Positions 57,675 to 64,000 of a stretch of DNA of 64,000 bases are shown in pieces. A program made the position numbers and the translations under genes. Source of the DNA: Borborobacter arsenicus (GTDB lineage: Bacteria > Pseudomonadota > Alphaproteobacteria > Rhizobiales > Rhizobiaceae). Location: assembly GCF_003934165.1 (NCBI RefSeq), contig NZ_RKST01000019.1, positions 37,058-101,057 of the forward strand. Direction: 5' to 3'. The first letter of the stretch is position 1; each line of letters starts with the position of its first letter. Under the pieces are notes generated by a model, which was not told where the DNA came from, searched no databases, and saw nothing but the letters and a program-made list of their open reading frames with translations.

Positions 57675-58508
57675 CTATTGCAGCGGTGCCGCCATGCCGC
57701 CGATCAGCCGGGTCACCTCGGCGGCGGCTTCCTTCACGACCGGGCCAATGATCGCCACACGTTCCGGTGTCATGCGCACGGTCGGGCCGGAGACCGAGAC
57801 GCCACCGATCGGTTCGCCGAATTCGTTGAAGATCGCGGCCGCCACGCAACGCATGCCGGGATAACGCTCCTCATCGTCAACGGACCAGCCGCGCTGTCTG
57901 ATTTCCGATAGATCCTGTGTAAGCACAATCATGTTGGAAAGCGTTCTTGGCGTGTAACTCTCGAGGCCGGTTCGGCCCACGATAGTGTCCACGCGCTGTG
58001 GATTAAGATGCGCCAGCACGGCCTTGCCGATGCCCGAAGCATGAAATGAGGTCCGGGTGCCGGGTCGAAAGAAGGCACGGATCGCCTCATGGGTTTCCAC
58101 CTGGCTGACGAAGACAACGCAATCCTCTTCGGCAACGCCCAGATTGGCCGTTTCCCCGGTCTGCTCCATCAATTTCTGCATGACTGTGCGCGCCCGATCG
58201 ATCAACCGGCGTCGGCGCAGGAAGGCCGTGCCCATGCGGTAGGTTCCGACACCGATCGACCATAGCTGGTCGGTCTGGTCGAATTCCACCATGGCGTGGC
58301 TCTCCAGCGTCGTCAGCATGCGGTAGGCGGTAGAGGCAGCAAGCTCCGACCTCGCTGCAATCTCGCTGAGCGACAGGCCGTTTCCTTCCGCGACAATGGC
58401 GAGGATGCGCAGCGCACGATCCAGCGATTGTACGGCATTAGCCTCAGGCTTCGGCTTGAAAGCGCGTGGGCGCCCGCGCTGGCGTCTTTCTGGAGAGTCC
58501 ATTTCCAT
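57675..58508 (-). CDS. IclR family transcriptional regulator
   Basis: 277 residues: an N-terminal winged helix-turn-helix (about 27-90, LSLSEIAARSELAASTAYRML) and a C-terminal effector domain (SFHASGIGKAVLAHL, GWSVDDEERYPGMRCVAAAIF). Divergent from gcl across 178 bases, so it most likely controls the gcl operon, responding to glyoxylate or a related acid; this is inference from location and family. The N-terminal tail is basic (RQRGRPRAFKPKP). Confidence 0.88.
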   Translation of the reverse strand: MEMDSPERRQRGRPRAFKPKPEANAVQSLDRALRILAIVAEGNGLSLSEIAARSELAASTAYRMLTTLESHAMVEFDQTDQLWSIGVGTYRMGTAFLRRRRLIDRARTVMQKLMEQTGETANLGVAEEDCVVFVSQVETHEAIRAFFRPGTRTSFHASGIGKAVLAHLNPQRVDTIVGRTGLESYTPRTLSNMIVLTQDLSEIRQRGWSVDDEERYPGMRCVAAAIFNEFGEPIGGVSVSGPTVRMTPERVAIIGPVVKEAAAEVTRLIGGMAAPLQ

Positions 58509-58600
58509 AGCATAGAAAAATATTTCGGAAAATGAAAGATGGCGATTCTGGAAAACAGATAAATCAACCTAATCAATCAGATGCTATTTATTTTCAAAAA

Positions 58601-58615
58601 TGGAAAACTTTTCTG
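58601..58615. promoter_or_regulatory. Putative IclR operator upstream of gcl
   Basis: TGGAAAA-C-TTTTCTG is a near-palindrome of the form bound by IclR-type regulators (TGGAAA/TTTCCA-like). It lies ~70 bases before the gcl start in an A/T-rich stretch that also holds further GAAAA/TTTTC tracts near 58520. It is the best operator candidate in the divergent gap. Confidence 0.4.
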
Positions 58616-58686
58616 AAAAAATTGAAAAAGGTTGACCTTGGTGGCATGCTGAGCGAGATCGAACCCCTCTGCATGGGAGGATTGAA

Positions 58687-60468
58687 ATGGCCAGGATGCG
58701 TGCCGTCGATGCGGCAGTTCTCGTTCTCGAAAGGGAGGGCGTTGATTGCGCCTTCGGCGTGCCTGGGGCGGCGATCAACCCGCTCTATTCGGCACTGAAG
58801 GCGCAAGGCACGATCCGGCATGTGCTGGCGCGCCATGTCGAGGGCGCTTCGCATATGGCCGAAGGCTATACGCGGGCCAGGGCCGGCAATATCGGTGTCT
58901 GCCTGGGAACCTCCGGCCCGGCCGGGACCGATATGATCACCGGGCTCTATTCGGCCCAGGCGGATTCGATCCCGATCCTGTGCATCACCGGTCAGGCGCC
59001 GCGGGCGCGGCTGACCAAGGAAGATTTCCAGGCGGTGGATATCGCGTCGATTGCCGCACCGGTGACCAAATGGGCAGCGACGATCATGGAGCCCTATCAG
59101 GTTCCGATGGCGCTGCAGAAGGCATTCCACCTGATGCGTTCGGGCAGGCCAGGTCCGGTGCTGATCGACCTGCCGATCGACGTGCAACTGGCCGAGATCG
59201 AGTTCGACATCGACACTTATGCGCCGCTGGCGCCCTATAAACCGGCGATGACACATGTGCAGGCCGAGAAGGTGCTGCAGATGCTGAACGAGGCGGAGCA
59301 TCCCTTGATCGTGGCGGGTGGCGGCATCATCAATGCCGATGCGTCGGACCTTTTGATCGAATTTGCCGAAATCACCGGCGTCCCGGTTATCCCGACGCTG
59401 ATGGGCTGGGGGTCGATCCCGGACGATCATCGCCTGATGGCGGGCATGTGTGGCCTGCAGACAGCGCATCGCTACGGCAATGCGACCATGCTTGCGGCCG
59501 ACTTCGTGCTTGGCATTGGCAATCGCTGGGCCAATCGCCATACCGGTTCGGTCGATATTTATACCAAGGCGAAAAAATTCGTTCACATCGACATCGAGCC
59601 GACGCAGATCGGGCGTGTGTTTGCGCCAGATTACGGCGTGGTTTCCGATGCTGGTGCAGCCCTGAAGATGCTGCTCGACGTCGCGACCGAGTGGAAGACG
59701 GCCGGGCGGCTGTACGACTGGGGCGGATGGGCAAAGGCATGCCGGCAGCGCAAGAAGGTGATGAAGCGCAAGACGCATTTCGACCAGGTGCCGCTCAAGC
59801 CGCAACGCGTCTATGAGGAGATGAACAAGGCTTTCGGCCGCGACACGACCTATGTCACCACGATCGGGTTGAGCCAAATTGCCGGGGCCCAGTTCCTGCA
59901 TGTCTACAAGCCGCGCAACTGGATTAATTGCGGTCAGGCCGGACCGCTCGGCTGGACACTGCCGGCCGCGCTCGGTGTGCGTGCGGCCGATCCGGACCGG
60001 AAGATCGTGGCGCTTTCGGGCGACTATGATTTTCAGTTCATGATCGAGGAACTGGCGGTCGGTGCGCAGCACAGATTGCCTTATATCCATGTCGTGGTGA
60101 ACAACGCCTATCTCGGGCTGATCCGGCAGGCGCAGCGTGGCTTTTCGATGGATTTCGAGGTGGGCCTTGCCTTTGAGAACGTCAATGCCGGCGAAAATGC
60201 CGAGGCAGGCTACGGCGTCGATCATGTCGCGGTTGCCGAGGCGATGGGCTGCAAGGCCATCCGAGTGCGCCATTTGGAGGAATTCAAGACGGCCTTTGTC
60301 GAGGCCGAGCGGCTGATGAATCAGTATCAGGTGCCGGTGGTGCTTGAATTCATCCTCGAGCGGGTGACCAATATTTCGATGGGCACGGAAATCGACAATA
60401 TCGTCGAATTCGAGGAACTTGCCCAGAACAACGAAGATGCGCCGACGGCCATTGCGCTGCTGGATTAG
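58687..60468 (+). CDS. gcl: Glyoxylate carboligase
   Basis: 593 residues of the thiamine-diphosphate synthase family. The residue that is Glu in most ThDP enzymes is Val51 here ([10 protein letters not shown]), the mark of Gcl. The ThDP motif is GDYDFQF ... VVVNNAYLG. It joins two glyoxylates to tartronate semialdehyde and CO2. First gene of gcl-hyi-glxR, separated from hyi by a 127-base palindromic repeat. Confidence 0.95.
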   Translation: MARMRAVDAAVLVLEREGVDCAFGVPGAAINPLYSALKAQGTIRHVLARHVEGASHMAEGYTRARAGNIGVCLGTSGPAGTDMITGLYSAQADSIPILCITGQAPRARLTKEDFQAVDIASIAAPVTKWAATIMEPYQVPMALQKAFHLMRSGRPGPVLIDLPIDVQLAEIEFDIDTYAPLAPYKPAMTHVQAEKVLQMLNEAEHPLIVAGGGIINADASDLLIEFAEITGVPVIPTLMGWGSIPDDHRLMAGMCGLQTAHRYGNATMLAADFVLGIGNRWANRHTGSVDIYTKAKKFVHIDIEPTQIGRVFAPDYGVVSDAGAALKMLLDVATEWKTAGRLYDWGGWAKACRQRKKVMKRKTHFDQVPLKPQRVYEEMNKAFGRDTTYVTTIGLSQIAGAQFLHVYKPRNWINCGQAGPLGWTLPAALGVRAADPDRKIVALSGDYDFQFMIEELAVGAQHRLPYIHVVVNNAYLGLIRQAQRGFSMDFEVGLAFENVNAGENAEAGYGVDHVAVAEAMGCKAIRVRHLEEFKTAFVEAERLMNQYQVPVVLEFILERVTNISMGTEIDNIVEFEELAQNNEDAPTAIALLD

Positions 60469-60475
60469 GACCGGC

Positions 60476-60602
60476 CGTCATCCCGGAAACCGGGTCGAGC
60501 GTAGCGAGGAACGGCTGTCCGGGATCCATTCCGGAACATGCTCAAGGTCACGGAATGGATCCCGGCTCTTCCTCCGCTACGCTTCGGTCGGCCGGGATGA
60601 CG
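60476..60602. repeat. Palindromic repeat between gcl and hyi
   Basis: Outer arms CGTCATCCCGG (60476-) and CCGGGATGACG (ending 60602), with inner arms GGGATCCATTCCG and CGGAATGGATCCC. This is the common 'gtcatcccgg' intergenic element of Alphaproteobacteria. It starts eight bases after the gcl stop and would form a long hairpin in the operon mRNA. Confidence 0.75.
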
Positions 60603-60652
60603 CGCTACATTAGGGTTGATGCTCCGTTGCGGGGCTGAATGGAGACCGGGAC

Positions 60653-61450
60653 ATGCCACGCTTTTCAGCCAATCTTTCCATGCTTTTTACCGAGCATGAA
60701 TTTCTCGATCGCTTCGATGCAGCGGCCAAGGCCGGCTTTGGCGGCGTGGAATATATCGCACCCTATGACCATGCACCCGAGACGGTCGCTGCGCGCCTGA
60801 AGCAGAACGGCTTGGTCCAGGTATTGTTCAACCTGCCGCCGGGCGACTGGGCCAACGGCGAACGCGGCATTGCGGTGCTGCCGGATCGGGTCGAGGAATT
60901 TCGCGCAGGCGTCGAGACCGCGATCACCTATGCCAACACGCTGGGCTGTGGGCAGGTCAATTGCCTTGCCGGCATTGCGCCGGTTGGTGTCGAGCGCGAT
61001 GTTCTGGAAAAGGTCTTTGTCGAAAACCTTTCTTTTGCGGCTGAAAAGTTGAAAGCGGCGGGGATCAGGCTGCTGATCGAGCCGATCAACACACGCGATA
61101 TTCCTGGTTTCTTCCTGACCAACACGAAGCAGGCGCTGGACATCATCAAGCGCGTCGGCTCAGACAATCTCTATCTGCAGTATGACATTTATCACATGCA
61201 GATCATGGAGGGGGATCTCGCCCGCACCATCGAGGCCAATCTCGGCCGCATCGCGCATATCCAGCTTGCGGACAATCCCGGCCGGCATGAACCGGGCACC
61301 GGCGAGATAAACTATCCATTCCTCTACGAACACCTCGACCGCATCGGTTATTCCGGCTGGGTCGGTGCGGAATACAAACCGAAGGCCGGCACGTTCGAAG
61401 GGCTAGGCTGGTTCCGGGAATTTGCGGGCAAGGCAAGCGTGGCGGCTTAG
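60653..61450 (+). CDS. hyi: Hydroxypyruvate isomerase
   Basis: 265 residues of the xylose-isomerase-like TIM-barrel fold: SANLSMLF at the start, metal-site residues in LLIEPINTRDIPGF and LQYDIYHMQ, and GEINYPFLYEHL. It interconverts hydroxypyruvate and tartronate semialdehyde and is a standard partner of gcl. The repeat upstream is the only interruption of the operon. Confidence 0.92.
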   Translation: MPRFSANLSMLFTEHEFLDRFDAAAKAGFGGVEYIAPYDHAPETVAARLKQNGLVQVLFNLPPGDWANGERGIAVLPDRVEEFRAGVETAITYANTLGCGQVNCLAGIAPVGVERDVLEKVFVENLSFAAEKLKAAGIRLLIEPINTRDIPGFFLTNTKQALDIIKRVGSDNLYLQYDIYHMQIMEGDLARTIEANLGRIAHIQLADNPGRHEPGTGEINYPFLYEHLDRIGYSGWVGAEYKPKAGTFEGLGWFREFAGKASVAA

Positions 61451-61515
61451 TCATGCTCCCTCATCCGGCCGCTACACGGAGGCGGAGTGAGCGGCGCTTG
61501 GGAAAGGAAATGAAC

Positions 61516-62409
61516 ATGGAAACCATTGGCTTCATCGGTCTCGGTATCATGGGTGCGCCGATGGCCGGGCATCTGCTCGATGCAGGCTACGGCGTTTTTG
61601 CCAGCGGCCACCGCAGGGCTCCGCCGCAATGGCTGGTTGAGAAGGGATTGAGGACGGTCAGTGGTCACCACGCCGTGGCGCGCGCCGCAGACATCGTCAT
61701 CACCATGGTTCCCGATACGCCGCAGGTCGCCGAAGTGCTGTTCGGTCAAAACGGCGTGGCCGGCGGCCTGAGCAAGGGCAAGCTCGTGATCGACATGAGT
61801 TCGATTTCGCCGATCGAGACCAAGGAGTTTGCACGCAAGATAAATGCGCTGGGCTGCGATTATCTCGATGCGCCGGTGTCGGGCGGGGAGGTCGGCGCCA
61901 AGGCAGCCTCGCTGACCATTATGGTGGGGGGGCCGCAGGCTGTTTTCGACCGGGCCCGGCCGGTTTTCGAGAAAATGGGCAAGAACATCACACTGGTGGG
62001 CGACAACGGCGTTGGCCAGATCACCAAGGTCGCCAACCAGATCGTCGTGGCGCTGACCATCGAAGCGGTGGGTGAGGCGCTGGTATTTGCCTCCAAGGCC
62101 GGTGCCGATCCGGCCAAGGTGCGGCAGGCGCTGATGGGCGGGCTGGCGGCCTCACGCATCCTGGAAGTTCATGGCGAACGCATGATAAACCGCACATTTT
62201 CGCCCGGTTTTCGCATCGAATTACATCAAAAAGACCTCAATCTTGCGCTGCAAGGCGCAAAATCGCTCGGAATTTCACTGCCAAATACGGCAATGACGCA
62301 GGAATTGTTCAATTCCTGCGCGGCAAATGGCGGTGCCGATGAGGATCACTCGGCACTGGTCAAGGCGTTGGAGCGAATGGCGGGGCACGACGTAGGCAGT
62401 CGGCAATAG
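61516..62409 (+). CDS. glxR: 2-hydroxy-3-oxopropionate reductase
   Basis: 297 residues of the beta-hydroxyacid dehydrogenase family: NAD(P) motif IGFIGLGIMGAPMAGHLL, substrate motif DAPVSGGEVGA and catalytic Lys in KVANQIVV. It reduces tartronate semialdehyde to D-glycerate. The start used is the second of two close ATGs (METIGF), seven bases after AAAGGA. Its last residues (GSRQ) are encoded by an inverted repeat shared with the facing rlmB gene. No glycerate kinase gene follows. Confidence 0.93.
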   Translation: METIGFIGLGIMGAPMAGHLLDAGYGVFASGHRRAPPQWLVEKGLRTVSGHHAVARAADIVITMVPDTPQVAEVLFGQNGVAGGLSKGKLVIDMSSISPIETKEFARKINALGCDYLDAPVSGGEVGAKAASLTIMVGGPQAVFDRARPVFEKMGKNITLVGDNGVGQITKVANQIVVALTIEAVGEALVFASKAGADPAKVRQALMGGLAASRILEVHGERMINRTFSPGFRIELHQKDLNLALQGAKSLGISLPNTAMTQELFNSCAANGGADEDHSALVKALERMAGHDVGSRQ

Positions 62410-62475
62410 GCACTCGGAATATTGGCATCACCGACTGCCCACTTCCGATTGCCTACTGCCGATTTCCCGACTGCC
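62395..62475. repeat. Inverted repeat across the glxR/rlmB stop codons
   Basis: Main arms CGGCAATAGGCACTCGG (62401-62417) and CCGATTGCCTACTGCCG (62445-62461) pair at 15 of 17 bases, and outer arms GGCAGTCGG (62395-62403) and CCGACTGCC (62467-62475) extend it. Both stop codons lie within it. It could act as a shared two-way terminator, but no T-run follows on either side. Confidence 0.6.
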
Positions 62476-63319
62476 CCAAGAACTTCCTTGCCGCATAAAG
62501 CGACACCGCCGCCGCATTCGACACATTGAGCGAACGGATCGGTCCCGGCATGTCGAGCCGGGCAAGTATACTGACCGTCTCGCGTGTCCGCTGCCGCAGG
62601 CCCTTGCCTTCGGCGCCGAGCACGAGCGCGATCTTTGCCCCGGACAGGGATTTTTCCAGATCCTGGGGGCCTTCCGAATCAAGGCCGATGGTCTGGAAGC
62701 CGGCCTGGTGGAGTTCGCCCAGCGCTTCGGCCAGATTGCGTACCTCGATCAGGTCGATATGTTCCAGTGCGCCGGATGCGGACTTTGCCAGCACTCCCGA
62801 TTCATGCGCGCTGTGGCGCGAAGTGGTGATCAGCGCGCCGGCGCCGAACGCGACGGCCGAGCGGATGATGGCGCCGACATTGTGCGGGTCAGTCACCTGG
62901 TCGAGCACCAGCACCAGCGGGGTATCGCCAAGGGCGTTGAGCGCCTTGGGCTTCAAAGACGTGGCTTCGATCAGCGCGCCCTGGTGCACGGCATCCGTGC
63001 CGGTGATCTTGTCGATGTCGCGCGGCTCCACGATCTCCACAGGAAAGGGCAGGGCGGCCGGATCGGTGATTCCCAGTCGTTCAATGGCGTTGCGGGTGAC
63101 CAGCATGCGCCGAATCTTGCGCCGCGGGTTGTCGATCGCTGCCCGCACCGTATGCAGGCCATATAGCCGCAGCAGCCCGTCTTGCGGCGCTTCGCCGGGC
63201 GGAAGCGGCTTTTTCGGGCGAAAGCCCGGCTGGCCGCCGGCCTTCTGGTCGCGGAAACTGCGCCGCAGCTTGGCGTAATGGGTGTCCCTGGGTGTTCCGG
63301 GTTTCTTGTCGTCGCTCAT
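62453..63319 (-). CDS. rlmB: 23S rRNA (guanosine2251-2'-O)-methyltransferase
   Basis: 288 residues. An N-terminal basic tail leads into a substrate-binding domain (LYGLHTVRAAIDNPRRKI) and a SPOUT knot (VLDQVTDPHNVGAIIRSA, GAEGKGLR, IRSLNVSNAAAVSLYA). It methylates G2251 of 23S rRNA. Divergent from the tRNA-Tyr/tRNA-Gly/tuf group. Its last residues (GNRQ) come from the shared inverted repeat. Confidence 0.94.
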   Translation of the reverse strand: MSDDKKPGTPRDTHYAKLRRSFRDQKAGGQPGFRPKKPLPPGEAPQDGLLRLYGLHTVRAAIDNPRRKIRRMLVTRNAIERLGITDPAALPFPVEIVEPRDIDKITGTDAVHQGALIEATSLKPKALNALGDTPLVLVLDQVTDPHNVGAIIRSAVAFGAGALITTSRHSAHESGVLAKSASGALEHIDLIEVRNLAEALGELHQAGFQTIGLDSEGPQDLEKSLSGAKIALVLGAEGKGLRQRTRETVSILARLDMPGPIRSLNVSNAAAVSLYAARKFLGQSGNRQ

Positions 63320-63404
63320 GAGGGCTCTATAGCCGCCAAAGGGGATTTTGGATATGCCGCTTCACAAAATCACATGTTTGCAGTCGGTTGCGCACAAGAG
63401 CCGG

Positions 63405-63433
63405 TTGACAGCCTTTTGCCTTGCCGCCATAAG
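63405..63433 (+). promoter_or_regulatory. Promoter of tRNA-Tyr/tRNA-Gly (and tuf)
   Basis: TTGACA, 17 bases, CATAAG. The start site would be about 68 bases before tRNA-Tyr. It is the strongest consensus promoter in the window. Confidence 0.7.
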
Positions 63434-63507
63434 GCGCCAGCAGGTTGGGGCGTGCCACATCGATCATGTGCAATCGCCAAGCAGCCTGTACGGCTCCCGG
63501 CAGTTTG

Positions 63508-63592
63508 GAGGGGTGTCCGAGTGGTTAAAGGAGACGGACTGTAAATCCGTTCGCTATGCGTACGCTGGTTCGAATCCAGCCCCCTCCACCAC
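63508..63592 (+). tRNA. tRNA-Tyr (anticodon GUA)
   Basis: 85 bases with encoded CCA and a long variable arm, as in other class II tRNAs. The anticodon stem ACGGA/TCCGT closes the loop CTGTAAA with anticodon GTA. The acceptor pairs GGAGGGG with CCCCTCC. Confidence 0.96.
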
Positions 63593-63614
63593 CTGACCGG
63601 AGACGTCGAGACCC

Positions 63615-63688
63615 GCGGGTATAGCTCAATGGTAGAGCAGCAGCCTTCCAAGCTGAATATGCGGGTTCGATTCCCGCTACCCGCTCCA
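63615..63688 (+). tRNA. tRNA-Gly (anticodon UCC)
   Basis: 74 bases with encoded CCA. The anticodon loop TTCCAAG has anticodon TCC; the acceptor pairs GCGGGTA with TACCCGC. It is 22 bases after tRNA-Tyr. Confidence 0.96.
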
Positions 63689-63881
63689 GGGCTTCGGTTG
63701 CGGCGCTGCCCCTTCCATTGGTATGGATGCGCCCCCATATGAGCGCAGCGCAAGCGGATCGGGGTGCTGGCCGATCAGGCTGCGGCGGTGCGGGTCAAAA
63801 GCCTCTTGTGTTTTCCGGCCTTTATCGCTAATCGCCCCGCATTCGAACCAAACTTAAACTCCCGACGCCAAGGAAAAGACG

Positions 63882-64000
63882 ATGGCCAAGAGTAAATTCG
63901 AGCGCACCAAGCCGCATGTGAACATTGGCACGATTGGTCACGTTGACCATGGCAAGACGTCGCTGACGGCAGCGATCACGAAGTATTTCGGCGATTTCCG
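63882..64000 (+). CDS. tuf: Elongation factor Tu (5' end only)
   Basis: The first 39 codons read [16 protein letters not shown] followed by [16 protein letters not shown], the EF-Tu start with the P-loop [17 protein letters not shown] lies upstream. It follows tRNA-Tyr and tRNA-Gly, the tufB-type setting. A weak additional promoter (CTTGTG, 17 bases, CTAATC, from 63805) may exist in the 190-base gap. Confidence 0.97.
   Translation, partial: MAKSKFERTKPHVNIGTIGHVDHGKTSLTAAITKYFGDF

Noticed and set aside
58594..60273. A 559-codon open frame on the minus strand
   Set aside because: Antisense to gcl, whose motifs and length are intact.
63370..63753. A 127-codon minus-strand frame across tRNA-Tyr and tRNA-Gly
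   Set aside because: It translates the antisense of two tRNAs; the peptide is the usual spurious product of such regions.

Overview
The window is a high-GC chromosomal segment from an alphaproteobacterium, most likely a Hyphomicrobiales member of the Phyllobacteriaceae/Mesorhizobium type. This rests on gene order (purF-cvpA-radA-dnaB; lptF-lptG-lptD-surA-pdxA-rsmA; uvrC-pgsA-moaD-moaE; rlmB-tRNA-Tyr-tRNA-Gly-tuf), on HdaA in place of Hda, on an Omp25-type porin, on the RIME-like and 'gtcatcccgg' palindromic repeats, and on regulatory sites matching the alphaproteobacterial EcfG and CtrA consensus. No taxonomic search could be run.

Layout. 1-4.7 kb: the 5' part of an Aas-like acyltransferase/acyl-activating gene (cut by the window edge), an 800-base intergenic patch with a candidate general-stress small RNA, a miniature inverted-repeat element and a transporter remnant, then an OsmC-like protein, a secreted lectin-fold protein and an SDR enzyme. 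4.8-13.6 kb: DoxX, then a leftward housekeeping block (rpsF-rpsR-rplI, cfa, dnaB, radA, cvpA, purF). 13.9-17.5 kb: an orphan TadG-like vWA protein converging on an LTA-synthase-type phosphoglycerol transferase. 17.7-24.2 kb: rightward fatty-acid and envelope genes (fabD, fabG, acpP, fabF, mltG, yicC, gmk). 24.2-31.8 kb: leftward LPS-transport and outer-membrane biogenesis operon. 32.1-37.5 kb: pepA, holC, rlmJ, an RNase T2, a GST and two unrecognised membrane or secreted proteins. 37.7-44.5 kb: porin, FolM-like SDR, uvrC, pgsA, moaDE, a YbaY-META protein and ndk. 44.5-51.7 kb: GST, DinB, an ABC-2 exporter, an ABC-F ATPase and a cytoplasmic molybdopterin oxidoreductase. 51.7-56.8 kb: a hicAB module, purM-purN, a CDP-alcohol phosphotransferase, an AI-2E permease and hdaA. 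56.8-64 kb: two small unknown genes, tRNA-Thr, an IclR regulator with the gcl-hyi-glxR glyoxylate operon, rlmB, tRNA-Tyr, tRNA-Gly and the start of tuf.

Most genes are ordinary core genes; the interest lies between them. Two perfect EcfG-type promoters (GGAAC-N16-CGTT) appear: one drives a ~75-nt RNA made of a C-rich-loop hairpin plus a terminator (GsrN-like), the other drives the porin gene. A three-copy Pho box lies between the phosphoglycerol transferase and fabD, and a full CtrA site lies upstream of lptF. A TA-flanked MITE-like element sits against the sRNA promoter, and palindromic repeats sit at the gcl/hyi, glxR/rlmB and GST/porin junctions.

No CRISPR array, prophage, complete insertion sequence or rRNA gene was seen.
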